From Aequorivita capsosiphonis DSM 23843 (GTDB lineage Bacteria; Bacteroidota; Bacteroidia; Flavobacteriales; Flavobacteriaceae): a DNA stretch of 64,000 nt. The notes beneath the pieces are model-generated. The model did not search any database, had not been told where the DNA came from, and saw only the letters and a program-made list of their open reading frames with translations. The position numbers and the translations under genes are program-made. Positions within the stretch are counted from its first letter, which is position 1. Every line of letters begins with the position of its first letter. The stretch spans positions 62,001-126,000 of the forward strand of contig NZ_AUBG01000007.1 in the NCBI RefSeq assembly GCF_000429125.1, in the 5' to 3' direction. This document shows, one piece after another, positions 1 to 8,305 of this stretch.

Positions 1-18
1 CAGGAGTATTTTGTTCAT
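1..18 (-). CDS. 5' end of a gene running off the window
   Basis: On the minus strand an ATG at 18-16 opens a frame reading MNKILL up to the window edge. It begins 10 nt after the stop of the DoxX gene, so it is probably the next gene of the same transcript. The N-terminus would suit a response regulator or another Rossmann-like beta strand, but six residues cannot support a function. Confidence 0.3.
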
Positions 19-27
19 TTTTCTATT

Positions 28-471
28 TTAATATTTATGATATTTATTTTTTTTCTTTAAGAAAGAGTCCAATTCCAAAAACTTGAATTTCATAAAGCCT
101 AAGGCAAAAGCTGCTGCGGAAGCACTAAAAACGGAATAATCGAAAGCGCCCTTTATCCCGGTCGAAAAAGTCATGGATATGGCAAAGAGCAATAAAAGGA
201 ATCCACTGAGTTTTGCGATAAGCTCTGTTTTGTATCCAATTAATAGAAGCAGTGCGAAAATTATTTCAAGAGCGGTAGCAGCTATTGCCAATGTGGGAAT
301 AAAAGATATTGGGAACCAAGGGTTTAATATTTCGGTATATTCCAAAAAGCTGTTCCAATTTCCCCAAACCGAAACATCTTGTGGCCACCAACCGAATCGA
401 TCAGCAGAGGCTGATAAGAATCCTGCCGATATTGCGAGTCTTAAAAAGAGTTTGATTATTTTCTTACCCAT
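28..471 (-). CDS. DoxX-family integral membrane protein
   Basis: A 147-residue hydrophobic protein with about four membrane segments. A first helix near residues 5-22 is followed by a Trp-rich loop (GWWPQDVSVWGNW), then helices around 55-78, 84-102 and 108-127, and a Lys-rich cytoplasmic tail. Length, helix pattern and the small-residue-rich first helix fit the DoxX/DoxD-like family of small inner-membrane proteins, whose biochemical role is mostly unknown. The gene lies 55 nt downstream of gpmI on the same strand and may be co-transcribed with it. The family call rests on overall pattern rather than a signature motif. Confidence 0.7.
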   Translation of the reverse strand: MGKKIIKLFLRLAISAGFLSASADRFGWWPQDVSVWGNWNSFLEYTEILNPWFPISFIPTLAIAATALEIIFALLLLIGYKTELIAKLSGFLLLLFAISMTFSTGIKGAFDYSVFSASAAAFALGFMKFKFLELDSFLKKKNKYHKY

Positions 472-526
472 AATTAGCGTTTTTAAATTGACCAGAATGC
501 TTAATATTGATTGCGGTCACAATGGA

Positions 527-2065
527 TTAAACCAAAGATTCCTGCGTCATAACCTCGGGTTTTTCTACCCCCATGATATCGAGGATAGTAGGAGCGATAT
601 CTCCTAAAATTCCATTTCTAACGGCTTTAATTTCATTGTCAACAACAATAATAGGAACCGGGTTTATTGTGTGTGCGGTATTAGGGGAGCCATCTGGATT
701 GCGCATGGTTTCGCTATTGCCGTGGTCGGCAATTATTAATGTTACATAATGGCTTTTTAAAGCTTGCTCAACAATTGCCCGCGCACAGTTATCTACTGTT
801 TCAACAGCTTTTACAGCTGCTTCAAAAACCCCGGTATGGCCTACCATATCAGGATTTGCAAAATTTAAGCAGATAAAATCGGCAGTTTCATTTTCAATTT
901 CTGGTAAAATCATATCCCGAAGATCATAAGCGCTCATTTCGGGTTTTAAATCGTATGTTGCTACCTTGGGAGATGGACAAAGGATTCTTTTTTCACCTTC
1001 AAAAGGAATTTCCCTTCCGCCAGAAAAGAAGAAGGTTACGTGAGGATATTTTTCTGTTTCCGCAATTCGGATTTGTTTCTTTCCATTTCTTTCCAATACT
1101 TCCCCTAAGGTGTCGTGTAGGTTTTCTTTCTTGTAAACCACGTGAATGTTTCCGAAGGAAGCATCATAATTAGTAAGAGTAACGAAATAAAGTGGAAGCG
1201 TTTTCATTCCAAAATCTGCGTGATCTTTTTGTGTCAAAACCTCCGTAAGTTGTCTCCCGCGATCGGTTCTAAAGTTGAAGAAAATTACCACATCATCACT
1301 TTCTATGGTTGCGACTGGCTTCCCCTGCCTGCCGGCAGGCACGGCTTCAGAATTGGTCATAACAATCGGTTCGATAAATTCATCGGTAATTCCTTCGGCA
1401 TAACTTTCCTCGATGCTTTTTATAGCATTGTGCGAAGGTTTTCCTTTTCCGAAGCGTAGAAGATCATAAGTTTTTTTAACGCGTTCCCAGCGTTTGTCGC
1501 GATCCATAGCGAAATAGCGACCAATGATTGAAGCCAGTTTTCCGCCAGTTTTTTCCATATGATTTTGCAAATCTTCAATAAAACCTTTTCCAGAATGTGG
1601 ATCTACATCGCGGCCGTCTGTAAAAGCGTGAACGTAAACATCTTCCAGTCCTTCATTATGAGCGGCTGTAAGCAAACCTTTTAGATGTTCCATGTGTGAA
1701 TGCACTCCACCGTTAGAAACGAGGCCCAAGAAGTGAACTTTCTTATTATGACTCTTTGCGTATTCAAAGGCTTTTTTCAGTTCAGGTTCGCTGTTTAAGG
1801 TGCCATTTTCCACAGCCATATTTATTTTGGCGAGGTCTTGATAAACAATTCTACCCGCACCAAGGTTCATATGTCCCACTTCGCTGTTGCCCATCTGTCC
1901 GTCTGGCAGCCCAACATTCATCCCGTGCGTAAGCAACTGGGCGTGCGGATATTTTTTATAAAGGGAATCTAGAAAAGGCGTATCGGCTTGGGCAACGGCA
2001 GAAACAGAAGGATCCTGCGTAACTCCCCAACCATCAAGGATCATTAAAAGGACTTTTTTATTCAT
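527..2065 (-). CDS. gpmI: 2,3-bisphosphoglycerate-independent phosphoglycerate mutase
   Basis: Glycolytic and gluconeogenic interconversion of 3- and 2-phosphoglycerate by the Mn-dependent, cofactor-independent enzyme of the alkaline phosphatase superfamily. The 512 residues match the usual 505-515. Visible are the N-terminal metal motif LMILDGWG (Asp11), the catalytic Ser61 in MGNSEVGHMNLGAGR, FNFRTDRGRQLT in the transferase domain, and the C-terminal metal cluster NPDMVGHTG plus IADHGNSE. The ATG start at 2065 leads straight into the conserved N-terminus. Oddity: near residue 245 the chain carries an extra AVPAGRQG segment encoded by a 16-bp perfect palindrome (1326-1341), a repeat type also found elsewhere in the window. 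It sits in the surface-exposed transferase domain and keeps the frame open. Confidence 0.97.
   Translation of the reverse strand: MNKKVLLMILDGWGVTQDPSVSAVAQADTPFLDSLYKKYPHAQLLTHGMNVGLPDGQMGNSEVGHMNLGAGRIVYQDLAKINMAVENGTLNSEPELKKAFEYAKSHNKKVHFLGLVSNGGVHSHMEHLKGLLTAAHNEGLEDVYVHAFTDGRDVDPHSGKGFIEDLQNHMEKTGGKLASIIGRYFAMDRDKRWERVKKTYDLLRFGKGKPSHNAIKSIEESYAEGITDEFIEPIVMTNSEAVPAGRQGKPVATIESDDVVIFFNFRTDRGRQLTEVLTQKDHADFGMKTLPLYFVTLTNYDASFGNIHVVYKKENLHDTLGEVLERNGKKQIRIAETEKYPHVTFFFSGGREIPFEGEKRILCPSPKVATYDLKPEMSAYDLRDMILPEIENETADFICLNFANPDMVGHTGVFEAAVKAVETVDNCARAIVEQALKSHYVTLIIADHGNSETMRNPDGSPNTAHTINPVPIIVVDNEIKAVRNGILGDIAPTILDIMGVEKPEVMTQESLV
1326..1341. repeat. GC-rich palindrome inside gpmI
   Basis: A 16-bp perfect palindrome, TGCCTGCCGGCAGGCA, stands out as GC-rich in an AT-rich gene and encodes the PAGRQ residues of GpmI. 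A decayed relative (TGCCTGCCGGAGG) lies at 61054-61066 beside the ABC exporter stop. Confidence 0.85.
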
Positions 2066-2104
2066 TTTGTAAAGATACGAAGGCTTCGTGGGATTTTAGA
2101 TTAA

Positions 2105-2150
2105 GAGTTTAAATGTTTAGGAGTTTAAGAGTTTATGAGTTAAGAAGTTT
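2105..2150. repeat. Period-8 tandem array (consensus AGAGTTTA)
   Basis: About six diverged copies of an octamer ending in GTTTA follow one another in the gap between gpmI and the M15 peptidase. It is the first of three arrays in this 227-bp spacer. Confidence 0.7.
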
Positions 2151-2200
2151 ATTGGTATGCTTACGAAATCTATCAACCACTATGATTAACATTTTAATCT

Positions 2201-2224
2201 CACAAAGACGCTAAGTCGCAAAGT
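2201..2224. repeat. Period-8 array (CACAAAGA/CGCTAAGT/CGCAAAGT)
   Basis: Three consecutive octamers of the form CxCxAAGx. I recall similar CGCAAAGA-type strings from other Bacteroidota genomes, which would need a search to confirm. Confidence 0.6.
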
Positions 2225-2235
2225 TTTTTATTTTT

Positions 2236-2291
2236 GAACACTGAACACTGAACACTGAGTCTTGAACCTTGAATTTTAAATATTGAATCCA
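2236..2291. repeat. Period-7 tandem array (consensus GAAnnTT)
   Basis: Eight heptamers in perfect phase: GAACACT three times, then increasingly diverged units, all but one starting GA. The array ends one base before the stop codon of the M15 peptidase gene on the minus strand. Confidence 0.8.
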
Positions 2292-2292
2292 T

Positions 2293-3039
2293 TTATGGCA
2301 GCAATTTCGGATTAATATCCATAATGTTTTCTTTCACATACTTCGAAATAAATTCATCTGAAAAATGCTCATTCCCCATTAATTTTTCTTCGGAAAGCAT
2401 CTTCTTTACGTCAATTTTTTCCTCGTATTCCTTTAACATTGGGATTGAAACTGGCGCGTAACTGAAATGCCAAGGCTCATATTTAAAACCTTTGCGGTTG
2501 CCATTGTCGGTGTAAACTTCATAGAAATTGAATTTTTCGGCGTTTTCATTTAACCACACTTTAAAATCACAGTAAGGTCCGTTTCCGTGAAAGTTTTCAG
2601 GCATCAATACATTTGCGGGGCGTGGAGCGTTGGCGTCTATAATGTCTAAATCTGTTCCCCAATGATGTCTTGAGGTTCCGGGTATTGTGGAATATTCAAT
2701 GATCTTATCAATTGCTTTTTCGGGAGAAAGACCTTGAGAAGTAAACTGTTTGTACTTTCTTTCGAAAATTTCTTTTTGTCTCTGAAAACTGCGGTATGAA
2801 GATACAACTTCAATCTTTATATTATCCTTTGCAGCCGCTGCTTTCATCTTGTTAAATGCTTCCTTCGTGGTTTTATTCATTTTTGAAGTGTAGGTATCGC
2901 CAATGATATCTGGATTTCCTTTCCCAAGAAGTTGGTTACGAGTAAATTCTTCGGAAAAATCCTTAAAAGAAAAATGTGGAAAAATAGCCAAGCTTATTCC
3001 GGCAAGACCAGAAATTTTAATAAATTCGTTACGCTTCAT
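2293..3039 (-). CDS. M15 family D-Ala-D-Ala carboxypeptidase-like protein (VanY type)
   Basis: Predicted exported zinc peptidase that trims the terminal D-Ala of peptidoglycan stem peptides. The N-terminus MKRNEFIKISGLAGISLAIF resembles a Tat-like signal (KR rather than RR) followed by a hydrophobic core. The M15B zinc motif SRHHWGTDLD gives ligands His125 and Asp132, and PWHFSY near residue 190 supplies the third His. At 248 residues it matches family length. It is divergent from the GNAT gene, with start codons 12 nt apart, so promoters must overlap coding sequence. A short-repeat array abuts its stop codon. Confidence 0.9.
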   Translation of the reverse strand: MKRNEFIKISGLAGISLAIFPHFSFKDFSEEFTRNQLLGKGNPDIIGDTYTSKMNKTTKEAFNKMKAAAAKDNIKIEVVSSYRSFQRQKEIFERKYKQFTSQGLSPEKAIDKIIEYSTIPGTSRHHWGTDLDIIDANAPRPANVLMPENFHGNGPYCDFKVWLNENAEKFNFYEVYTDNGNRKGFKYEPWHFSYAPVSIPMLKEYEEKIDVKKMLSEEKLMGNEHFSDEFISKYVKENIMDINPKLLP

Positions 3040-3051
3040 TGAAATTGTTTT

Positions 3052-3519
3052 GTGAAGTTTAAAATTACTATTAATTTGAAAGATAACGCCATTTCAATCC
3101 GCATTATTGAAGCCAAGGAAATATTTAGCATTCTTCCACTTCTGCAAAAACTGGGGAATTATTCAGTTTCTGAAGCGATTTTAAAGGAGCGACTACAGGA
3201 AATGACGCAGCAAAATTATGAATGTCTCGGCGTTTATAATGCCGATTCATTAATAGGTATTTGTGGTTTATGGTTTCAAACAAGGCATTATGCTGGTCGT
3301 AGCTTGGAAATGGATCACGTTATTATTGACGATTCTTACCGCAGTCACGGCATTGGGAAAATGATAATTGAATTTGTGAGCGATTACGCCACGGAAAAAT
3401 CTTGTAATTGGATTGAATTAAATAGTTATGTACACAATTTTCCTTCGCATAAGTTTTTTTACAATCAAGGTTTTGTGGCGAAGGGGTATCATTTTGTGAA
3501 AGAGTTAAAAAAGACGTAA
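3052..3519 (+). CDS. GNAT family N-acetyltransferase
   Basis: A 155-residue acetyl-CoA-dependent acyltransferase of the GNAT fold with unknown substrate. Motif D/A is visible as MDHVIIDDSYRSHGIGKMIIEFV (R/Q-x-x-G-x-G/A type pyrophosphate loop, here RSHGIG), followed by the C-terminal strand and helix with ELNSYVHNFPSHKFFYNQGF, typical for this family. No ATG precedes the conserved region, so the start is probably the GTG at 3052. The last residues (KKT) and the TAA stop are encoded by a short-repeat string (AAGACGTAAGAC) that continues downstream. Confidence 0.88.
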   Translation: MKFKITINLKDNAISIRIIEAKEIFSILPLLQKLGNYSVSEAILKERLQEMTQQNYECLGVYNADSLIGICGLWFQTRHYAGRSLEMDHVIIDDSYRSHGIGKMIIEFVSDYATEKSCNWIELNSYVHNFPSHKFFYNQGFVAKGYHFVKELKKT

Positions 3520-3552
3520 GACCGCTGCGCTAAAGGACATATGATGTAAGAC
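3511..3552. repeat. Degenerate GACGTAAGAC repeat at the GNAT 3' end
   Basis: Two copies of a TAAGAC-type string flank a GCTGCGC core. The first copy overlaps the last three codons and the stop of the GNAT gene. The same TAAGACG unit reappears at 15792-15826 ahead of the kynurenine 3-monooxygenase. Confidence 0.6.
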
Positions 3553-3624
3553 TGAAAACGGAATTCATTAATTCATAACTGTCAAGTAAATATATTTTGG
3601 ATACTTTCAACTGTCAGCGATTAT

Positions 3625-4326
3625 TTAAAAAATTAGAATCGTTTCGCTTTCTATCTCGTACGGTACTTTCCCTTGTTCAAAAACGCGGGCTTCAAGTTCT
3701 CCTCTAAGAATAATTTCATCTCCTTTTACGCGCAACCAACTTCCTTCTCTAAGTCCGACCACTGGAATAGTGTTTTGGGTGTGGAACTCTGCAATTCGGG
3801 TTTCGCGAGTTTCGCCCATATGTTTGCTATTGGAATCTGGATCTAAATAATGTGGGTTTAAATTAAAGGGAATCACTCCCAAAGTTTTAAACGATGGCGG
3901 ATAGACTATCGGCATATCATTCGTGGTTTGCATAGAAACTCCACAAATATTACTTCCAGCACTGGTTCCCATATATGGCAATCCGTTAAAGATAGCTTCG
4001 CGAAGTGGTTGCATCAATTCTAAACGATAAAGCGCACTCACCAACACAAAGGTATTTCCACCGCCGGTAAAAGCTCCTTTTGCATTCTTCAAAGCTATAA
4101 CTGGATCTTTAAATGTATGCAATCCGATTAGCTTTTTACCAATTTTCTTAAATACCTGCGCTGCTTTTGTTGTGTATTCATCGTGGGTTATTCCACCAGG
4201 GCGAGCATAAGGAATAAAGATTACTTCTTCGGTATCTTTAAAGAGATTGGCCATTTCTTCCGTTAGATAATCTAAATATTCGCCGCCGAAAATGGTGCTA
4301 GTGCTTGCTACTAATAAGTTTTTCAT
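3625..4326 (-). CDS. pepE: Dipeptidase E (alpha-aspartyl dipeptidase, peptidase S51)
   Basis: Cytoplasmic serine peptidase that cleaves Asp-X dipeptides. Residues GAFTGGGNTF and the nucleophile elbow GTSAGSN (Ser122 from the chosen start), together with IPYARPGG and NPHYLDPDSNSKHMGETRETRI, are characteristic of PepE. The open frame extends 19 codons further upstream, but homologues begin at MKNLLVASTST, so the ATG at 4326 is preferred, giving 233 residues, close to the E. coli enzyme. The gene is convergent with the GNAT gene and divergent from the exported protein at 4455. Confidence 0.95.
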   Translation of the reverse strand: MKNLLVASTSTIFGGEYLDYLTEEMANLFKDTEEVIFIPYARPGGITHDEYTTKAAQVFKKIGKKLIGLHTFKDPVIALKNAKGAFTGGGNTFVLVSALYRLELMQPLREAIFNGLPYMGTSAGSNICGVSMQTTNDMPIVYPPSFKTLGVIPFNLNPHYLDPDSNSKHMGETRETRIAEFHTQNTIPVVGLREGSWLRVKGDEIILRGELEARVFEQGKVPYEIESETILIF

Positions 4327-4454
4327 TGATTTTATGTTTTTCCATCGGCTATTTTCATGCCTCAAGAGTTTGGTTTTATGCAAAATGTAAATTTAACTAT
4401 TGAAATTGGAAGATTTAAGTTTTCAGTAACAAAACAAATCCGTATTTTTAGTGA

Positions 4455-5273
4455 ATGACAAAAAAACTACTACTTCTACTATTTATCGCTATTTCCCCAA
4501 TGTTGCTGGCGCAAGATATTGATCGCACTAAAGTTATTGGGAAAATTCACGTGCCTCAGGGCGAAGACGCCGAAGGTATTTCAGTTTATAATATCTCCGC
4601 TCAAAAAGGAACCATCACAGATGCCTATGGGAGTTTCGAAATTGATATAGCTGAAAACGATCGCATACAAATAACCGCGCTACAGTATCAATCATTTACT
4701 GTTATAGTGGATAAGGGGGTTGTAGAGCGAAAACTTTTGAATATTTTCTTGAATCCTGCTGTAAACCAACTGGAAGAGGTAGTGGTTAGGCCGTATGATC
4801 TTTCGGGGAATATAAACGTAGATGTAAAAAAGATTCCCACCTATAATGTGACAAAAGATTGGGACTTGAGTTATGCAGCCATGGAATATGACTATAATTT
4901 TAAACCGGATGATAAAACATCCATTTCTGGAAATGCTGCAGAAGAAGCTTTGCACGATCACACTATAAAAAATGGCGCAGATGTTCTGGCTATTTTGGGC
5001 GGGGTTGGTCAGTTGTTATTTCCGCAGGGAAAAAAGATATCGATTGCGGAGCGCGAACGGAATCAGGCCTTGGTAAGCAACAATATCCAACAGCGTTTTA
5101 GCAAGGATTTTATTGCAGCCAACTTCGATATTCCCGAAGATAAGGCGGTTGATTTTCTTTTTTACGCCCAAGAAAATGGTCTTGACCAGAATTTGTTAAA
5201 GCCAGAGAACGAGATGGAGCTGATGGAGTTTCTTATGAAAAAAAGTAAAGAATACAAAAAACGCAGTGAATAA
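4455..5273 (+). CDS. Exported CarboxypepD_reg-like domain protein
   Basis: A 272-residue protein with a Sec signal peptide (residues 1-19, ending LLAQ). A carboxypeptidase-regulatory-like beta-sandwich follows at about 25-110: GKIHVPQGEDAEGISVYNISAQKGTITDAYGSF-type sequence and then QLEEVVV, the usual junction with TonB-receptor-like proteins. The C-terminal half (about 115-272) is helical and specific to this Bacteroidota group. No barrel follows, so it is not a full TonB receptor. It is the first of three consecutive plus-strand genes for envelope proteins. Function unknown. Confidence 0.85.
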   Translation: MTKKLLLLLFIAISPMLLAQDIDRTKVIGKIHVPQGEDAEGISVYNISAQKGTITDAYGSFEIDIAENDRIQITALQYQSFTVIVDKGVVERKLLNIFLNPAVNQLEEVVVRPYDLSGNINVDVKKIPTYNVTKDWDLSYAAMEYDYNFKPDDKTSISGNAAEEALHDHTIKNGADVLAILGGVGQLLFPQGKKISIAERERNQALVSNNIQQRFSKDFIAANFDIPEDKAVDFLFYAQENGLDQNLLKPENEMELMEFLMKKSKEYKKRSE

Positions 5274-5356
5274 GAAGTTCTTCTTCTGAGCGGTTATATC
5301 GAGACGGAAAATATGAACTTTCGAGTTGATACTTTTAAATTTAAAAATTTGTAACA

Positions 5357-5364
5357 TACCTTTG
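5357..5364 (+). promoter_or_regulatory. Bacteroidota -7 element (TACCTTTG)
   Basis: Matches TAnnTTTG and lies 18 nt before the DUF6702 start codon. No well-spaced TTG -33 element is evident. Confidence 0.5.
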
Positions 5365-5381
5365 CGGCTTCCGACTTTAAT

Positions 5382-5882
5382 ATGAGGTATTTAAGAATTT
5401 TTATTTTATTACTTTTTTTCCCCTTGGTTTCGGCCACATCTGCACATAAGTTTTACGTGAGCATTACTAAAATTGAATACGTAAAGGAGAAGAATTCCAT
5501 TCAAATAATCACGAAAATTTTTACTGATGATATGGAGAATGCGCTTCGGAAACGGTATGATCCTACAATTTCATTAAATACAAAAAAGGAAACCGAAGTT
5601 GCAGTTGAAGATTTAAAGAAATATATTCTCCAAAAGATCAAGATCAAAGTAAACGGCAAACCAGTTCAACTTAATTATATAGGCAAAGAATACGATACCG
5701 ATATGCTTGTCGCATATATGGAAGTTACGGACGTGAAAGAACTAAAAACTATTGAAATTGAAAACAAAGTGTTGATGGAGGTGTTTCCTGAGCAGCAAAA
5801 TATCATTCACTTAAAGACATCAACAAGTCGCCGAAGTTTAATTCTTGATAAAGACGAACCCAGCGGCATATTAAAGTTTTAA
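5382..5882 (+). CDS. DUF6702 family exported protein
   Basis: A 166-residue protein with a cleavable signal peptide (1-20, ending SATSA). The conserved opening HKFYVSITKIEYVKEKNSIQIITKIFTDDMENALRKRY is diagnostic of DUF6702, a Bacteroidota family of unknown role. It frequently lies immediately before an M1 aminopeptidase gene, as here (56 nt gap). The remainder is predicted beta-rich. The pairing suggests a shared transcript and perhaps a shared envelope role, but that is inference. Confidence 0.85.
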   Translation: MRYLRIFILLLFFPLVSATSAHKFYVSITKIEYVKEKNSIQIITKIFTDDMENALRKRYDPTISLNTKKETEVAVEDLKKYILQKIKIKVNGKPVQLNYIGKEYDTDMLVAYMEVTDVKELKTIEIENKVLMEVFPEQQNIIHLKTSTSRRSLILDKDEPSGILKF

Positions 5883-5889
5883 GCCTAGA

Positions 5890-5929
5890 CAGTTAAGCTT
5901 CTAAACTTTTAAACAGCCAAACTCATAAA
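5890..5929. repeat. Period-8 array (consensus CtnnTAAA)
   Basis: Five in-phase octamers, each starting with C and mostly ending in AAA, fill the gap between the DUF6702 gene and the M1 peptidase start codon. Confidence 0.6.
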
Positions 5930-5938
5930 TTTTTTTAA

Positions 5939-8245
5939 ATGAAATTATTTAAATTAGTATTCCTCTCTGCACTTTTCCTTTTTTCCGGAATAGTTTTAGC
6001 CCAAGATGAAACCCAGACTACCCAACGAGATCCAGGACATTATAATCAAAATCGTTTTAAACAACTTTACGAAGAGTTTTCAACGCCAAATATGTTCAGA
6101 ACTGCAAGTGGTGCGCCAGGTCCAAACTATTATCAGCAACAGGCAGATTATGTGATGGATATTGAATTGGATGATAGGAACAAGAAAATCACCGGATCTG
6201 AAACCATAACATACACTAACAATTCGCCCGATGTGCTGGAGTATTTATGGGTGCAGCTAGATCAAAACGTAAGATCGAAAGATTCCAAGTCACCTTTAAT
6301 TGAGTCCAATAATACTTCGCCTACAGAAATGGCTGGAAGCTTTGTGAAAAATTATATGGAAAATGGTTTCGATGGTGGCTTTAATATTTTGGAGATTAAA
6401 GATGCGAAGGGAACCTTGTTAAAACACACAATCAACCAAACGATGATGCGGGTGGATATGCCGAAAAATTTAAAGCCTGGCGAAAAATTTGTCTTTTCAA
6501 TTAAATGGTGGTACAACATAAACAGCCACGTGGTGGATCGCGCTAGAAGCGGTTATGAAACTTTTGAAGATGGTAATCGTGGTTATGTTATTGCACAGTT
6601 TTATCCAAGAATGGCGGTTTATAATGATGTTGAAGGATGGCAGAATAGTCAGTTTTGGGGAAGAGATGAGTTTGCATTGCCCTTTGGAAATTTCGATGTA
6701 AGTATTACCGTTCCTGCAGATCATATCTTGGATGCTACGGGTTCCCTTCAGAATAGAAAGGAAATTTTCACCAAGGAAATGATGAATCGTTACGACGCGG
6801 CTCAAAAATCATTCGATAAACCTGTTATGATTGTTACCCAAGCCGAAGCGGAGGCTGCAGCAAAGAATTTTTCCAATGCAAAAAAAACGTGGAGGTTTAA
6901 AGCTGATAATGTCCGTGATTACGCTTTTGCAAGTTCTAGAAAATATATTTGGGATATGATGGCTGTGAAAATGGGAAGTGGTTCTGTTATGGCCGTTTCG
7001 CTCTATCCACCGGAAGCAAATCCGTTATGGGAAGATTGGTCCACAAGAACCGTGGCGAGCACTTTAGAAACCTATTCCAGAATGACTTTTGAGTATCCGT
7101 ATCCAAAAGCTATTTCCGTAAGTGCAAAAAATCAAGGAATGGAATACCCGATGATTTGCTGGAACCACGGACGTCCAGATAAAGATGGGTTTATAAGTGA
7201 ACGCACAAAATTTGGAATGATAAGCGTGATAGTTCACGAAGTGGGGCACAACTATTTCCCCATGATAGTAAACAGTGATGAACGCCAATGGACGTGGATG
7301 GACGAAGGTTTAAACACCTTTTTACAGTATGTGGCCGAACAGGATTTTGGGGAAGCTTATCCCGATGCAATTGGTCCCAATAAAAAATACCCTTCCCGCC
7401 GAGGTCCCGCAAAAAACATAGTGGATTATATGGCTGGCGATCAAAAGGAATTGGCGCCGATTATGACCAAGGGATTAAACACCTATAATTTTGGATCAAA
7501 TGCGTATGCAAAACCTGCAACTGCTTTAAATATTCTTCGCGAAACCATAATGGGGCGTGAACTTTTTGACTTTGCTTTTAAAACTTATGCCCATCGCTGG
7601 ATGTTTAAACACCCAACCCCAGAAGATTTTTTCAGAACGATGGAAGATGCTTCAGCAGTAGATTTGGATTGGTATTGGAGAGAATGGTTTTACACTACAG
7701 ATTATGTAGATATTGGCGTGAAGGATGTTAAGAAATTCTACGTAACTTCAGAAATGAATAAAGAGATGAATGAGAAGATGACCGCTCGTGGAATTTCTGA
7801 AAGCGATTTGCCAGCAATAGTGTATTTAGTTGAGGAAGACAGTGAAGATTTTGATGAAAGTAAGATAGTGTCTAATCTTGATGAAGTCCAAACGCTAAAA
7901 GATTATATTAGTGAGAATATTCCACTTGCAGAAAGAGCGAATTTAAAACGTCCCAATTACTTTTATAAAGTAACTTTTGAAAAACTGGGCGGAATCCCGA
8001 TGCCGATAATAGCGCAATTCACCTACAAGGATGGAACATCTGAAAGCATTGTTTATCCACCACAAATATGGCGTAAAAATGATGCGATGGTTGGAAAAGT
8101 TATTGCTTCAGAAAAAGAAATCATCAAAATAGAAGTAGATCCAAACCAAGAAACAGCCGACATTGACACATCAAACAATTCTTGGCCAAAACAGAAAGAA
8201 CTTGGGGCTTTTGAGAAGTTTAAGAAGAAAAATAGTAAAGATTAA
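5939..8245 (+). CDS. M1 family metallopeptidase (gluzincin aminopeptidase)
   Basis: A 768-residue exported zinc aminopeptidase. The signal peptide is residues 1-21 (ending VLAQ). An N-terminal beta domain of the M1 type (about 60-290) precedes the catalytic domain. The GMEYP exopeptidase motif, here QGMEYPMICW, lies ahead of the zinc site HEVGHNYFPMI (His433, Glu434, His437), with the third ligand Glu456 in WTWMDEGLNTF. The C-terminal region has a long acidic, helical segment. It belongs to the large Bacteroidota periplasmic or outer-membrane M1 group thought to degrade peptides for uptake. The start ATG immediately precedes the signal sequence. Confidence 0.96.
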   Translation: MKLFKLVFLSALFLFSGIVLAQDETQTTQRDPGHYNQNRFKQLYEEFSTPNMFRTASGAPGPNYYQQQADYVMDIELDDRNKKITGSETITYTNNSPDVLEYLWVQLDQNVRSKDSKSPLIESNNTSPTEMAGSFVKNYMENGFDGGFNILEIKDAKGTLLKHTINQTMMRVDMPKNLKPGEKFVFSIKWWYNINSHVVDRARSGYETFEDGNRGYVIAQFYPRMAVYNDVEGWQNSQFWGRDEFALPFGNFDVSITVPADHILDATGSLQNRKEIFTKEMMNRYDAAQKSFDKPVMIVTQAEAEAAAKNFSNAKKTWRFKADNVRDYAFASSRKYIWDMMAVKMGSGSVMAVSLYPPEANPLWEDWSTRTVASTLETYSRMTFEYPYPKAISVSAKNQGMEYPMICWNHGRPDKDGFISERTKFGMISVIVHEVGHNYFPMIVNSDERQWTWMDEGLNTFLQYVAEQDFGEAYPDAIGPNKKYPSRRGPAKNIVDYMAGDQKELAPIMTKGLNTYNFGSNAYAKPATALNILRETIMGRELFDFAFKTYAHRWMFKHPTPEDFFRTMEDASAVDLDWYWREWFYTTDYVDIGVKDVKKFYVTSEMNKEMNEKMTARGISESDLPAIVYLVEEDSEDFDESKIVSNLDEVQTLKDYISENIPLAERANLKRPNYFYKVTFEKLGGIPMPIIAQFTYKDGTSESIVYPPQIWRKNDAMVGKVIASEKEIIKIEVDPNQETADIDTSNNSWPKQKELGAFEKFKKKNSKD

Positions 8246-8305
8246 ATCGTTAGGATTCAGTCTTGCTAAGTTCTTCCCAAGTGTTTTAAATTTAAAATAA
8301 ACACT

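Noticed and set aside
173-607. Plus-strand open frame of 144 codons
   Set aside because: It lies antisense to the DoxX gene and the gpmI 3' end, has no recognisable domain and odd composition; the minus-strand genes explain the sequence.
2105-2291. CRISPR array
   Set aside because: Units are only 7-8 bp and contiguous with no spacers; no cas genes are present.
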